From Pseudomonadota bacterium (GTDB taxonomy: Bacteria; Pseudomonadota; Gammaproteobacteria; Xanthomonadales; Xanthomonadaceae): a stretch of 64,000 bases of DNA. The position numbers were made by a program, and so were the translations under genes. Below the pieces are notes generated by a model. It did not search any database and had not been told where the DNA came from. It saw only the letters and a program-made list of their open reading frames with translations. Every line of letters begins with the position of its first letter. Positions within the stretch are counted from its first letter, which is position 1. The stretch covers positions 11,833-75,832 of the forward strand of contig JAEZYE010000004.1 of the NCBI GenBank assembly GCA_023419315.1, read 5' to 3'. Of this stretch, positions 18,144 through 25,474 are shown one piece after another.

Positions 18144-18368
18144 GAAAATTTCCGGGAAGACAAATCCGGCAATTCTATCGCCCGCGCCTGTGTCACCCCG
18201 GCGAGGCGGGCCGTTTCCCAATCGCCATCCCCGTCCCTGACATCCGGGCCGGGTACCGTGGTTCGTCGAACGACAACTCGCGTTAAAAAAATGTTGCATC
18301 CGAAAAACAACCGGCGTATCGTGCGCGCCCTCGCCCTTCGTGGCCGCTGTTTTTCCATTCGATTTCCC

Positions 18369-18494
18369 ATGAACCGCCTTCCCATTTCCGCCAACGCGTC
18401 CGCCAACGTGCTTGCCCGCCGGCTACCCAGCCATGGCGCGGTCGCGTGCGCGCTCCATGCGGGCGATGAATCGAAGCGGTACATCGACAACTGA
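18369..18494 (+). CDS. Possible 41-codon leader or small ORF
   Basis: An ATG-started 41-codon frame (MNRLPISANASAN...) ending 16 bases before a large hairpin and a terminator. It has no visible ribosome-binding site and no run of identical amino-acid codons, so a classic amino-acid attenuator is not supported. It is listed because a short frame followed by a pause-like hairpin and a terminator is the layout of leader regions. It is probably untranslated. Confidence 0.15.
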   Translation: MNRLPISANASANVLARRLPSHGAVACALHAGDESKRYIDN

Positions 18495-18510
18495 TTCCGG
18501 CTGACTCCTT

Positions 18511-18583
18511 GGGAGATCGGCCACCCCGATCTCCCGAGGCGAAGCGAACGCCCTCGGGTCGCAAAACCCGGGGGCGTTTTGTT
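18511..18583 (+). terminator. Hairpin plus rho-independent terminator ending an unidentified small transcript
   Basis: First a 10-bp hairpin (GGGAGATCGG / CCGATCTCCC, 18511-18520 with 18526-18535). Then nested stems: outer AACGCCC / GGGCGTT with inner CGGGT / ACCCG, followed by TTGTTT (18547-18583). On the plus strand this is a good intrinsic terminator, yet no plus-strand gene precedes it, so it must end a small RNA or leader transcript beginning between about 18150 and 18500. Confidence 0.6.
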
Positions 18584-18636
18584 TCCAGCGTTCGCGGAGG
18601 ATGCACATGCATCGCAAACAGGCATTTCCTTCCTGA

Positions 18637-18864
18637 GGAAACCGACAGGTTTCCGCCCCGGAGCATCCGGATGCGCCATGCGCGTCCGAAGCAGGGGCGC
18701 CGCTGCAACGGGCGCATGGGCGCTGCGTGTTGATGCTCCGACGCGAGTGGCGTGGGGAGGAACACCGAATCGGACGCAATGCGTCCACACGGATTGCGGA
18801 TTGGCGACAGTCCGCAATGCGGAACACCGAACGACACCTCACAGCGGTACGGGTTCTGACCCGT
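18637..18864 (+). other. Structured non-coding stretch upstream of the tRNA-like tandem
   Basis: No gene with coding character. It holds several perfect base-pairing segments: GGAAACC-GACA-GGTTTCC (18637-18654), a 12-base palindrome (18663-18674), a long-range 9-bp pair CGGAGCATC (18659-18667) with GATGCTCCG (18732-18740), GGACGCA-A-TGCGTCC (18772-18786), ATTGCGGA / TCCGCAAT (18793-18800 with 18811-18818) and ACGGGT-TCTG-ACCCGT (18849-18864). The 11-mer GGAACACCGAA occurs twice (18759-18769 and 18821-18831). This density suggests a folded RNA forming the 5' part of the slipin-rtcB transcript. Confidence 0.4.
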
Positions 18865-18920
18865 CCGGTGCGCGCGGCGCTGCCGTGGCGTATGCCGGGA
18901 GGTGCACGTCGATGTTCCAC

Positions 18921-18988
18921 CTGACGTTGGCCGAGTGGAAAGGCATCAGCCACGTGCTGACCACGCCGGTTCGAATCCGGCACGTCAT
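18921..18988 (+). ncRNA. tRNA-like module 1 (tRNA mimic with shortened anticodon arm)
   Basis: Folds as a near-complete tRNA: acceptor stem TGACGT (18922-18927) with ACGTCA (18982-18987); T8; D arm GCC / GGC (18930-18932, 18942-18944) with a nine-base G-rich loop; anticodon-arm hairpin TCAGC-CACGT-GCTGA (18946-18960) with only five loop bases; short variable loop CCAC; perfect T arm GCCGG-TTCGAAT-CCGGC (18965-18981). The anticodon arm is two bases shorter than in real tRNAs; if one pair opens, the loop would be seven bases but with C instead of the universal U at position 33. There is no CCA end. It is thus a mimic rather than a decoding tRNA. It directly abuts module 2. Confidence 0.6.
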
Positions 18989-19062
18989 TGGATAGCTCAA
19001 TCGGGTAGAGCATCGACCTCATCAGTCGAGGGTTGCGGGTTCGATTCCCGCTCCAGCCACCA
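18986..19062 (+). tRNA. tRNA-like module 2, tRNA-Met-like with CAT anticodon and damaged acceptor stem
   Basis: A full cloverleaf: D arm GCTC / GAGC (18995-18998, 19008-19011) with a GGG-containing loop; anticodon arm TCGAC-CTCATCA-GTCGA (19013-19029) with anticodon CAT at 19020-19022; variable loop GGGTT; T arm GCGGG-TTCGATT-CCCGC; 3' strand TCCAGCC, discriminator A and encoded CCA (19060-19062). The 5' acceptor strand is CATTGGA where GGCTGGA would pair perfectly, so the first two pairs are mismatched and the third is G-U. Position 37 is C, unlike the purine nearly always found there. Its 5' strand shares two bases with the acceptor stem of module 1. It may derive from an elongator tRNA-Met gene and is probably not a normal decoding tRNA. 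Confidence 0.55.
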
Positions 19063-19406
19063 TGACCTGTCACGTCATGCAGAACGGGCGAAAGCCCTGA
19101 AACGGAAACATCCGCGGCGATGGCGAGCATCCACCAGGGACGGGGATGCACGCCAGGCGCCAGCGGTCACTTCGCCGGCGTCGTGCCCTCGAGGCGATGA
19201 CACTGCACCTTCGTCCGCACCCGCTGCGCGCCGTCGATGCAGTCGAACACCGACAGCGCCGATTGCCCGCGGAGTGAACGTGCGGATGTTTCCACCTTCT
19301 TCCTTTTCCGCTCGATGCGGAGACGCGACACCCGTTCCTTCGCGCCGGTGACGGAAAACGGAACGGACCACCAGAGCCACACAACACACAAAAGGAGTCA
19401 TGTGCC
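19063..19406 (+). other. 5' untranslated region between the tRNA-like tandem and the slipin gene
   Basis: No supported gene in these 344 bases. A third ACGTCA copy (19072-19077) could pair with the 5' acceptor strand of tRNA-like module 1. A GCATCC / GGATGC pair lies near 19123-19150. A pyrimidine-rich run (ACCTTCTTCCTTTTCC) occurs near 19290-19312. The slipin ribosome-binding site AAGGAG is at 19392-19397. No clear sigma-70 or sigma-54 promoter could be picked. Confidence 0.4.
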
Positions 19407-20528
19407 ATGTTCTGGACCAAGAGGGTCGTGATCGGTGACGGCGAGCGCGGCCTGGTGTATCGAAACCGTCAGTTCGAGCGCGTACTCGGGCCTGGCGTCC
19501 ACACGTTTTTCGACCCGCTGAAGCGGATCACCGTCTGCGTGCACGCCATCGCGAAGCCGGAGTACACCGGCCCGGATGCCGATGTACTCATCGCGCGCAT
19601 GGATGCGTCGCTTGCAAGCGAGCTGAGCCTTGCCGACATCGGCGAGCAGGAAGTCGGCCTGGTGTCGAAGAACGGCAAGCTCGAGGACGTATTGCCGCCG
19701 GGTACGCGACAGCTGTACTGGACCGGGCTGGTCCGCGTGGAGGTGCAGAAGGTCGCGCTGGGCGACTCGCTGGAAGTTCCGGTCGTCGTCGCCCGCCGCC
19801 TGCGCCAGCTCGGAGTGCTTGCGCGCGTGGCCGTGGTGGCCGATGTGCCGGAGGAGTTCGCCGGACTGGTCTTCATCGACGGCCGCCTCGCTCGCGTGCT
19901 GCCGTCGGGTTCGCACGCGTTCTGGAATTTCCGCAGGAACGTCCTGGCCGAGATCGTCGACTTGCGCGTGCAGGGCGTGGATGTGTCCGGGCAGGAGCTG
20001 TTGACGCGCGACAAGGTATCGCTGCGCGTGAACCTCGCGGCCAGCACGCGCATTACCGACGTGGTGGCGGCGCGCACGCGGGTGGCGAAGATCGCCGAGC
20101 ATGTCTATCGCGAACTGCAGTACGGCCTGCGCAGGGCGATTTCCGCCAAGACGCTGGACGAACTGCTGGGCGACAAGGCGTCGCTGGACGGCGACATCTT
20201 CGCCTACGTGCGCGGACAGCTCGACGGCTTCGGCGTCCAGATTCTCGGCGTCGGGGTCAAGGACGTGATCCTGCCGGGCGAGATGAAGGACATCCTCAAT
20301 GGCGTGGTGCAGGCGGAGAAGTCGGCGCAGGCCAACGTGATCCGCCGTCGCGAGGAAGCGAACGCAACGCGCTCGCTGCTCAACACCGCCCGCCTGATCG
20401 AGGAGAGCCCGGTGCTGATGCGCCTGAAGGAACTGGAAGCACTCGAGAAGGTCACCGAGAAGATCGACAAGCTGACCGTATTCGGGGGCCTGGACGGCGT
20501 CATGAAGCAACTGGTCAGCCTGAAGTAA
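19407..20528 (+). CDS. Slipin/stomatin-family (SPFH, band 7) protein
   Basis: 373 residues. The SPFH/band-7 core runs from about 150 to 290, with TRDKVSLRVNLAASTRITDV, AKIAEHVYRELQYGLRRAIS and LDGFGVQILGVGVKDVILPGEMK, followed by a helical AEKSAQANVIRRREEANATRS region of the kind that drives oligomerisation. No transmembrane helix is seen at the N-terminus, unlike most slipins, so membrane attachment would be peripheral. The N-terminal part repeats a G-LV-x(2)-(N/D)G-x(4)-VLP-G-like unit three times (about residues 14-34, 83-105 and 152-173). AAGGAG precedes the ATG by nine bases. It is the first gene of a two-gene operon with rtcB, a pairing known from RNA-repair operons. Confidence 0.9.
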   Translation: MFWTKRVVIGDGERGLVYRNRQFERVLGPGVHTFFDPLKRITVCVHAIAKPEYTGPDADVLIARMDASLASELSLADIGEQEVGLVSKNGKLEDVLPPGTRQLYWTGLVRVEVQKVALGDSLEVPVVVARRLRQLGVLARVAVVADVPEEFAGLVFIDGRLARVLPSGSHAFWNFRRNVLAEIVDLRVQGVDVSGQELLTRDKVSLRVNLAASTRITDVVAARTRVAKIAEHVYRELQYGLRRAISAKTLDELLGDKASLDGDIFAYVRGQLDGFGVQILGVGVKDVILPGEMKDILNGVVQAEKSAQANVIRRREEANATRSLLNTARLIEESPVLMRLKELEALEKVTEKIDKLTVFGGLDGVMKQLVSLK

Positions 20529-20539
20529 CAAGCCAAGGT

Positions 20540-20563
20540 GCCGCCCCTGTCCGCAGGGGCGGC
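20540..20563 (+). other. Intercistronic hairpin between slipin gene and rtcB
   Basis: A perfect 10-bp GC-rich stem GCCGCCCCTG / CAGGGGCGGC with a TCCG loop, centred in the 56-base gap. No U-run follows, so it is not a terminator. It could protect the 3' end of the slipin message or act as a processing site that sets the ratio of the two proteins. Confidence 0.6.
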
Positions 20564-20584
20564 GACAGGAAAGAGGACAAGGAC

Positions 20585-21802
20585 ATGAATACATCATTCG
20601 AATGGCTGCACGCCGAAGGCGGTCGCGTGCCGATCAAGGGCTGGGTGCAGGGCGTTCCGGTGGAACCGGAAGCGCGCCAGCAATTGCAGAACATCGCTTC
20701 CATTCCTTTTGTCGGACCGTGGGTCGCGGTCATGCCGGACGTGCATCTGGGCAAGGGTGCGACCGTGGGGTCGGTGATTCCGACCCGGGGCGCGATCATT
20801 CCGGCCGCGGTCGGCGTGGACATCGGCTGCGGCATGGCGGCCGTGCGCACCACGCTGCGCGCCAAGGATTTGCCGGACAGCCTGGCGCTGCTGCGCAACT
20901 CGATCGAACGCAGCGTGCCCGTCGGCAACGGCCGTGGCGGCGAGCATCGCAAGTTGCCGGACAGCATCGACACGCGGATTGCGCAATCGGGATTGGCCGC
21001 GGGTCTGGCGATCATCAAGGACAAGCACCGCCGGATTCGCACCGACAAACTGGACTGCCAGCTCGGCACGCTGGGCGGTGGCAATCACTTCATCGAAATC
21101 TGCCTGGACGAGGCCGATGCGGTGTGGGTGATGCTGCACAGCGGTTCGCGCGGCACCGGCAACCTGATCGGCACCTATTTCATCGAACGCGCGCGCGAGC
21201 AGCTGGCGCATCGCGTGCTGGGCTTCCACGTGCCGGACAAGGATCTGGCGTTCTTCATGGAAGGCGAACCATTGTTCGACGACTACGTGGAAGCGGTGAC
21301 GTGGGCGCAGGATTATGCCCGCCACAATCGCGAAGCGATGATGTCGCGCGTGCTGGCCGAGATGCGCCACCGTCTGCCGAAGTTCCAGTTGGAGAAGATG
21401 GCGGTCAACTGCCACCACAACTACGTGCAGCGCGAAACGCACCACGGCGAGTCGCTGCTGGTCACCCGCAAGGGTGCGGTCAGCGCACGCGAAGGCGAGC
21501 TCGGCATCATCCCGGGCAGCATGGGCACGCGCAGCTACATCGTGCGTGGCAAGGGGAACACGGACAGTTTCCACAGTTGCAGCCACGGCGCCGGGCGCGT
21601 GATGAGCCGCACCGCGGCACGCCAGCAGATCACGCTGGCGCAGCACCGCGAAGCGACCGCGCATGTCGAATGCCGCAAGGACAGCGGCGTGATCGACGAA
21701 TCACCGGCGGCCTACAAGTCCATCGACGCCGTGATGGAGGCGCAGCGCGATCTGGTCGAAGTCGTGCACACGCTGCGCCAGGTCGTCTGCATCAAGGGTT
21801 GA
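20585..21802 (+). CDS. rtcB: RNA-splicing ligase RtcB
   Basis: 405 residues, about the length of E. coli RtcB and closely similar throughout. Key residues are present: MPDVHLGKG (residues 50-58), metal ligands Asp79 and Cys82 in VGVDIGCGM, Asn167-His168 in GGGNHFIE, His185 in HSGSRG, the NCHHNY pair at 275-280, GSMGTRSYIVRGKG, and the guanylylated His334 in SCSHGAGRVMSR. RtcB uses GTP and Mn2+ to join RNA 3'-phosphate or 2',3'-cyclic phosphate ends to 5'-OH ends, as made by toxin endonucleases cutting tRNA or rRNA. No rtcA cyclase or rtcR regulator is within the window. Ends at a strong terminator; upstream are slipin and the tRNA-like tandem. Confidence 0.97.
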   Translation: MNTSFEWLHAEGGRVPIKGWVQGVPVEPEARQQLQNIASIPFVGPWVAVMPDVHLGKGATVGSVIPTRGAIIPAAVGVDIGCGMAAVRTTLRAKDLPDSLALLRNSIERSVPVGNGRGGEHRKLPDSIDTRIAQSGLAAGLAIIKDKHRRIRTDKLDCQLGTLGGGNHFIEICLDEADAVWVMLHSGSRGTGNLIGTYFIERAREQLAHRVLGFHVPDKDLAFFMEGEPLFDDYVEAVTWAQDYARHNREAMMSRVLAEMRHRLPKFQLEKMAVNCHHNYVQRETHHGESLLVTRKGAVSAREGELGIIPGSMGTRSYIVRGKGNTDSFHSCSHGAGRVMSRTAARQQITLAQHREATAHVECRKDSGVIDESPAAYKSIDAVMEAQRDLVEVVHTLRQVVCIKG

Positions 21803-21818
21803 TCGAAGGATCGGCAAC

Positions 21819-21855
21819 GCGGGCTCGTGCGCTGATACGCATGAGCCCGCTTTTT
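21819..21855 (+). terminator. Rho-independent terminator of the slipin-rtcB operon
   Basis: A 13-bp stem GCGGGCTCGTGCG / CGCATGAGCCCGC (one G-U pair) with a CTGATA loop, followed by TTTTT. It begins 16 bases after the rtcB stop and closes the operon. Confidence 0.9.
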
Positions 21856-21914
21856 GCATGACCGCAACGTCGCCTTCGGCACTCTGTTGGCGTCCCCACT
21901 CAGCGAGGTCTGCC

Positions 21915-22217
21915 ATGCATGCACTGTTCGTCGGCGGCGTCATCGACAACAAGGAAGTGGATCTGGAAGACGGGCGTCCGCCCGTGCACTATCCGGAAAA
22001 CAGCGGAGGCGGCCATTCGCGCTACCGCCTCCACTTCATCGGCGAAGGCGATGGAGGCCGGGTGGTGTACGCCGTCTATGGCGCGCCCGATTTGCCGGAC
22101 AGCGAAGTGGCCCGCGTCGTCGAGGAACGGGCCTACGCGCGCCGTTTCGATGCCCAGGCCGTGCAGCCGCCGGAACTGAGCGGTCCAGCCGACGTGGACG
22201 CCGCGGACTCCGCCTGA
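21915..22217 (+). CDS. Conserved-looking 100-residue protein of unknown function
   Basis: Starts MHALFVGGVIDNKEVDLEDG with GAGGT upstream of the ATG. The protein is acidic, contains HYPENSGGGHSRYRLHFIGE and a C-terminal helix DSEVARVVEERAYARR, and has no signal or membrane span. It lies beyond the rtcB terminator, so although on the same strand it is probably expressed separately. I do not recognise a family. Its fold may be a small alpha/beta domain. Confidence 0.6.
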   Translation: MHALFVGGVIDNKEVDLEDGRPPVHYPENSGGGHSRYRLHFIGEGDGGRVVYAVYGAPDLPDSEVARVVEERAYARRFDAQAVQPPELSGPADVDAADSA

Positions 22218-22236
22218 GCGGAGCCGGTTGGCGCGA

Positions 22237-24732
22237 TCAGTTCTGCAATTCGCGAAGCGTGACCGAGGGCGGTGCGTCCAGTACGCGCCGCGTCGCGAAC
22301 AGGCCGGCCGCCAGCGCAGCCAGCAATCCGATGCCGCCGCCCATGGCGGCAAGCTGCCAGTTGGTTCGCCAAGGCAGATCGAACACCTGCGTGGCGATCA
22401 CACCCGCGAGTACCGAAGCCGCAACCGCCGCTACCAAGCCCGAAAGCAGGCCGATCACGGCGAACTCCGACGCCTGCGCCAGCCGCAGTTGCCGGCGACT
22501 GCCGCCCAGCACGCGCATGACGCCGCCTTCGAGGAGCCGCTCATCCTGGCTTGCGCTTACGGCGGCCATCAACACCAGCACGCCCGCGGCGAGCGAGAAC
22601 CAGAACACCACCTGCACCACGGTCGACACCTGATCGGCCGTGCTGCGTACCTGCTTGAGCACGGCATCGACATCGATCACCGAAAGGTTCGGGAATGCGG
22701 ACACCAGATCGCGTGTGAATGCGGTGCGTTGCGGCGGCACGCTCACCGCAGTGATGTAGCTGGCCGAATAGCCGTCCAGCGATTCCGGTGAAGCGAGGAC
22801 GAAGAAGTTCGGCCGGAAACTCTCCCAGTCGACCTTGCGCAGGCTGGTGATGCGGCCTTCGAAGGCCTGTCCCGCGATGTCGAACGCCACGCGATCACCC
22901 AGCTTCCATCCAAGCGATTCGGCGAAATCCTCTTCGACCGAAAGCTCCGGCGACGCCAGCGCCTGCTTGCCCCAGAACGTGCCTGCGGTGACCGTGTTGT
23001 CCTCGCGCAGGTGGTCAGCCATCGACAGGTTGAATTCGCGGTCGGCGCGTCGCTGCGTGCGTTCGTCGCTTTCGGCGTAGTCGGCGCCGCTGACCGGCTT
23101 GCCGTTGTGGCTGCTCAGGCGCGCGCGGATCATCGGGTACAGCGTGGCCTCGCCCAGATCCTGCGCGCGCAGGAATTCGCGCACGGAATCAAGTTGATCC
23201 TGCTGCACGTTGATGATGAAACGGTTCGGTGCATCGGCGGCCAGCGCCATCTGCCAGCGGTCCAGCAGATCCGTGCGTACGAAGGTCAGCAGCAACAGCG
23301 CCATCAAGCCGAGGCCCAGCGCGGAAATCTGCGCGATGCTGGTGCCGGCACGCCGGCTGACGTTGGCCAGTCCGTAACGCAGCGCACCGCGCAAGCGCGA
23401 ACGCAACGCCCGGACAGCAAGAATCAGCAACCACGCCAACAGGGCCAGTACGACCAGCGTGGCGAGTATGCCCACGAGCATGGCGGTGCCCAGCGCAGCC
23501 GATCCCGCCTTCCACCACAACAATGCGGACAAGCCGGCGAATCCTGCGATGGCGACGAGCCATGCACTGGGTTCGGTCGGGTCGAGATCACGCCGCAGTA
23601 CGCGCAACGCAGGTACGCGGCGCAACGCCAGCACCGGCGGCGCACCGAAGGCGAGCAGCACGATCAGGCCCACCGCGTAGCCCTGCCATGCCGGCATCGC
23701 ACTGGCGGCGGGGATCGAAATTTCGAGTGTCCGCGCCAGCCAGCCGCCGACCACCCATTGCAGGCCGAATGCGATGGCGACGCCGACGCTGCAGGCAATC
23801 ACGCCGAGCAGCAGCAACTCGCCGACATGCACGCCGACCAGTGTGCGCTGACTGGCGCCGAGGCAGCGCATCACCGCGGTGCCCGACAGATGACGCTCGC
23901 TGTGGCGGCGCGCCGCCATGGCGACCGCGACCGCAGCCAGCACGACCGACACCAGCGCCGCCAGGCCCAGGAACCGCCCGGCGCGATCCAGCGCGGAGCG
24001 GACTTCCGGGCGCGCGTCCTGGATGGTTTCCAGACGTTGCCCGCGCGCGAGCTGCGCGCGCGCTCCCTCGTTGAACCGCTCGACCGCCGCTGCGTCGCCC
24101 GCGACGACCAGCCGATAGCGGATGCGGCTGCCTTCCTGCACCAGTCCCGTCGCCGGCAGATCCGTCGCATTGAGGAAGGCTTTCGGCGCGACGTTGAAAT
24201 AGTCCAGCGCCGCATCCGGTTCCTGCGCCACCAGCGCCGCCAGCCGCAGTTGCGTATTGCCGATGCCGATCAGATCGCCCGGTCGCGCGCCGAGCGTTTC
24301 CGCGCCGGCCTGGCTGATCCACACCGTGCCCGGTTCCGGAATGCCGGTCGCATCACGCTCGCCGCGTTCGTCGATGACGCGGAAGCGTCCCCGCAATGGA
24401 AAGCCGGGTTGGAGCGCACGCAGATCGCCCAGCTTCAACTCCTCGCCGGCGCGGATCATGCTCTGGAATTCGGTGGTACCGGTGCGCTGCAAACCGTTGC
24501 GATCGGCCAGTGCGACCAAGGCGTCGCTGATGGGCGCATCACCGCGGATCACCGCGTCACCGCCCAGCAGGCGATTGGCTTCGATCGCCAGCGCGCGCTC
24601 GGCACGATCGGTGACGAAGCCGACCGACGTCACCGCGACCACGGCAAGCACCAGGGCCGCGAACAGGATGCGGATATCACCGGCCGCGAGATCGCGGCGC
24701 AGTTGTCGCCACGCCATGTGCAATGTCTTCAT
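22237..24732 (-). CDS. ABC transporter permease, FtsX/MacB-like (YbbP type)
   Basis: 831 residues with the architecture of the YbbP group: an N-terminal span (DIRILFAALVLAVVAVTS), a large periplasmic domain containing GGDAVIRGDAP, two FtsX-type four-helix blocks (LAALVSVVLAAVAVAMAAR; VFWFSLAAGVLVLMAAVSA) and a second periplasmic domain between them. The start at 24732 overlaps the stop of the ATPase gene by four bases. Together with the adjacent ATPase and the divergent esterase it reproduces the conserved tesA-ybbA-ybbP neighbourhood. The transporter probably moves a lipophilic compound or lipoprotein out of the inner membrane; the substrate is unknown in all species. Confidence 0.9.
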   Translation of the reverse strand: MKTLHMAWRQLRRDLAAGDIRILFAALVLAVVAVTSVGFVTDRAERALAIEANRLLGGDAVIRGDAPISDALVALADRNGLQRTGTTEFQSMIRAGEELKLGDLRALQPGFPLRGRFRVIDERGERDATGIPEPGTVWISQAGAETLGARPGDLIGIGNTQLRLAALVAQEPDAALDYFNVAPKAFLNATDLPATGLVQEGSRIRYRLVVAGDAAAVERFNEGARAQLARGQRLETIQDARPEVRSALDRAGRFLGLAALVSVVLAAVAVAMAARRHSERHLSGTAVMRCLGASQRTLVGVHVGELLLLGVIACSVGVAIAFGLQWVVGGWLARTLEISIPAASAMPAWQGYAVGLIVLLAFGAPPVLALRRVPALRVLRRDLDPTEPSAWLVAIAGFAGLSALLWWKAGSAALGTAMLVGILATLVVLALLAWLLILAVRALRSRLRGALRYGLANVSRRAGTSIAQISALGLGLMALLLLTFVRTDLLDRWQMALAADAPNRFIINVQQDQLDSVREFLRAQDLGEATLYPMIRARLSSHNGKPVSGADYAESDERTQRRADREFNLSMADHLREDNTVTAGTFWGKQALASPELSVEEDFAESLGWKLGDRVAFDIAGQAFEGRITSLRKVDWESFRPNFFVLASPESLDGYSASYITAVSVPPQRTAFTRDLVSAFPNLSVIDVDAVLKQVRSTADQVSTVVQVVFWFSLAAGVLVLMAAVSASQDERLLEGGVMRVLGGSRRQLRLAQASEFAVIGLLSGLVAAVAASVLAGVIATQVFDLPWRTNWQLAAMGGGIGLLAALAAGLFATRRVLDAPPSVTLRELQN

Positions 24733-25433
24733 GCGCCGGCCACTACGCGGCCGCTGTCCAGGCGGATGATCCGACCGCACCGCTCGGCAAGATGATCGTC
24801 ATGCGTGACCAGCACGAGCGTGGTCCCCGCTTCGGCATTGAGTGCGAACAGCAGCTCGATGATGGCCTGCCCGGTATGCGTGTCGAGGTTGCCGGTCGGT
24901 TCGTCGGCGAAGAGCAACGAGGGCCGCGTCACGAAGGCGCGCGCCAGCGCCACGCGCTGCTGCTCGCCACCGGACAGTTGTCGGGGATAGTGGCCCAGAC
25001 GCTGGCCCAGCCCGACCTTTTCCAGAATCTGCCGCGCCGGTGCTTCCACCTCCGCGTCGCCCCGCAGTTCGAGCGGCAACATGACGTTCTCCAGTGCGGT
25101 CAACGACGGGAGCAGCTGGAAACTCTGGAACACGAAGCCGACTTTCTCGCCGCGCACGCGTGCGCGTCCGTCTTCGTCCAGCGCCGACAACGGCGCACCT
25201 TCCAGCACGACGCTGCCATCGCTGGGCGAGTCGAGGCCGGCGAGCAGCGACAGCAGCGTGCTCTTGCCCGAGCCCGAAGCGCCGACAATCGCGACGGTGT
25301 CGCCACGTCGAATGTGGAAGCCGACGTCCTCCAGGATCGTCAGTTCGCCATCCGGCAACTGCACCCGCTTGCCGAGGTTCTGTACCTGAAGCGCATCTGT
25401 GGTCCGCGTACGGGGGTCGGTTGAATCGGCCAT
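24729..25433 (-). CDS. ABC transporter ATP-binding protein (YbbA/LolD-like)
   Basis: About 234 residues with Walker A GASGSGKSTL, Q-loop FVFQSFQLLPSLTALENVMLP, signature LSGGEQQRVALARA, Walker B SLLFADEPTGNLD and switch His in VLVTHDDHL. The LPSLTALENV stretch and PTGNLD are typical of the MacB/LolD/YbbA class that energises FtsX-type permeases. Three successive ATGs (25433, 25436, 25439) could start it; the choice affects two residues. It is divergent from tesA with about 40 bases between them and coupled to the permease gene by an ATGA overlap. Confidence 0.93.
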   Translation of the reverse strand: MADSTDPRTRTTDALQVQNLGKRVQLPDGELTILEDVGFHIRRGDTVAIVGASGSGKSTLLSLLAGLDSPSDGSVVLEGAPLSALDEDGRARVRGEKVGFVFQSFQLLPSLTALENVMLPLELRGDAEVEAPARQILEKVGLGQRLGHYPRQLSGGEQQRVALARAFVTRPSLLFADEPTGNLDTHTGQAIIELLFALNAEAGTTLVLVTHDDHLAERCGRIIRLDSGRVVAGA

Positions 25434-25474
25434 CATCATCTCTATGCTGGAACCTCGGTCATCGGGAGCGTTCA

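Noticed and set aside
18423..19151. A 242-codon minus-strand reading with a GNRTRNPR-like segment
   Set aside because: That peptide pattern is the well-known artefact of translating the antisense of a tRNA T arm; the region is the tRNA-like tandem on the plus strand.
18590..19406. Sigma-54 promoter, expected if rtcB were RtcR-controlled
   Set aside because: No GG-N10-GC element with a TGGCAC/TTGCW context was found; the closest, TTGGCGACAGTCCGCA near 18801-18816, has the wrong spacing, and no rtcR is in the window.
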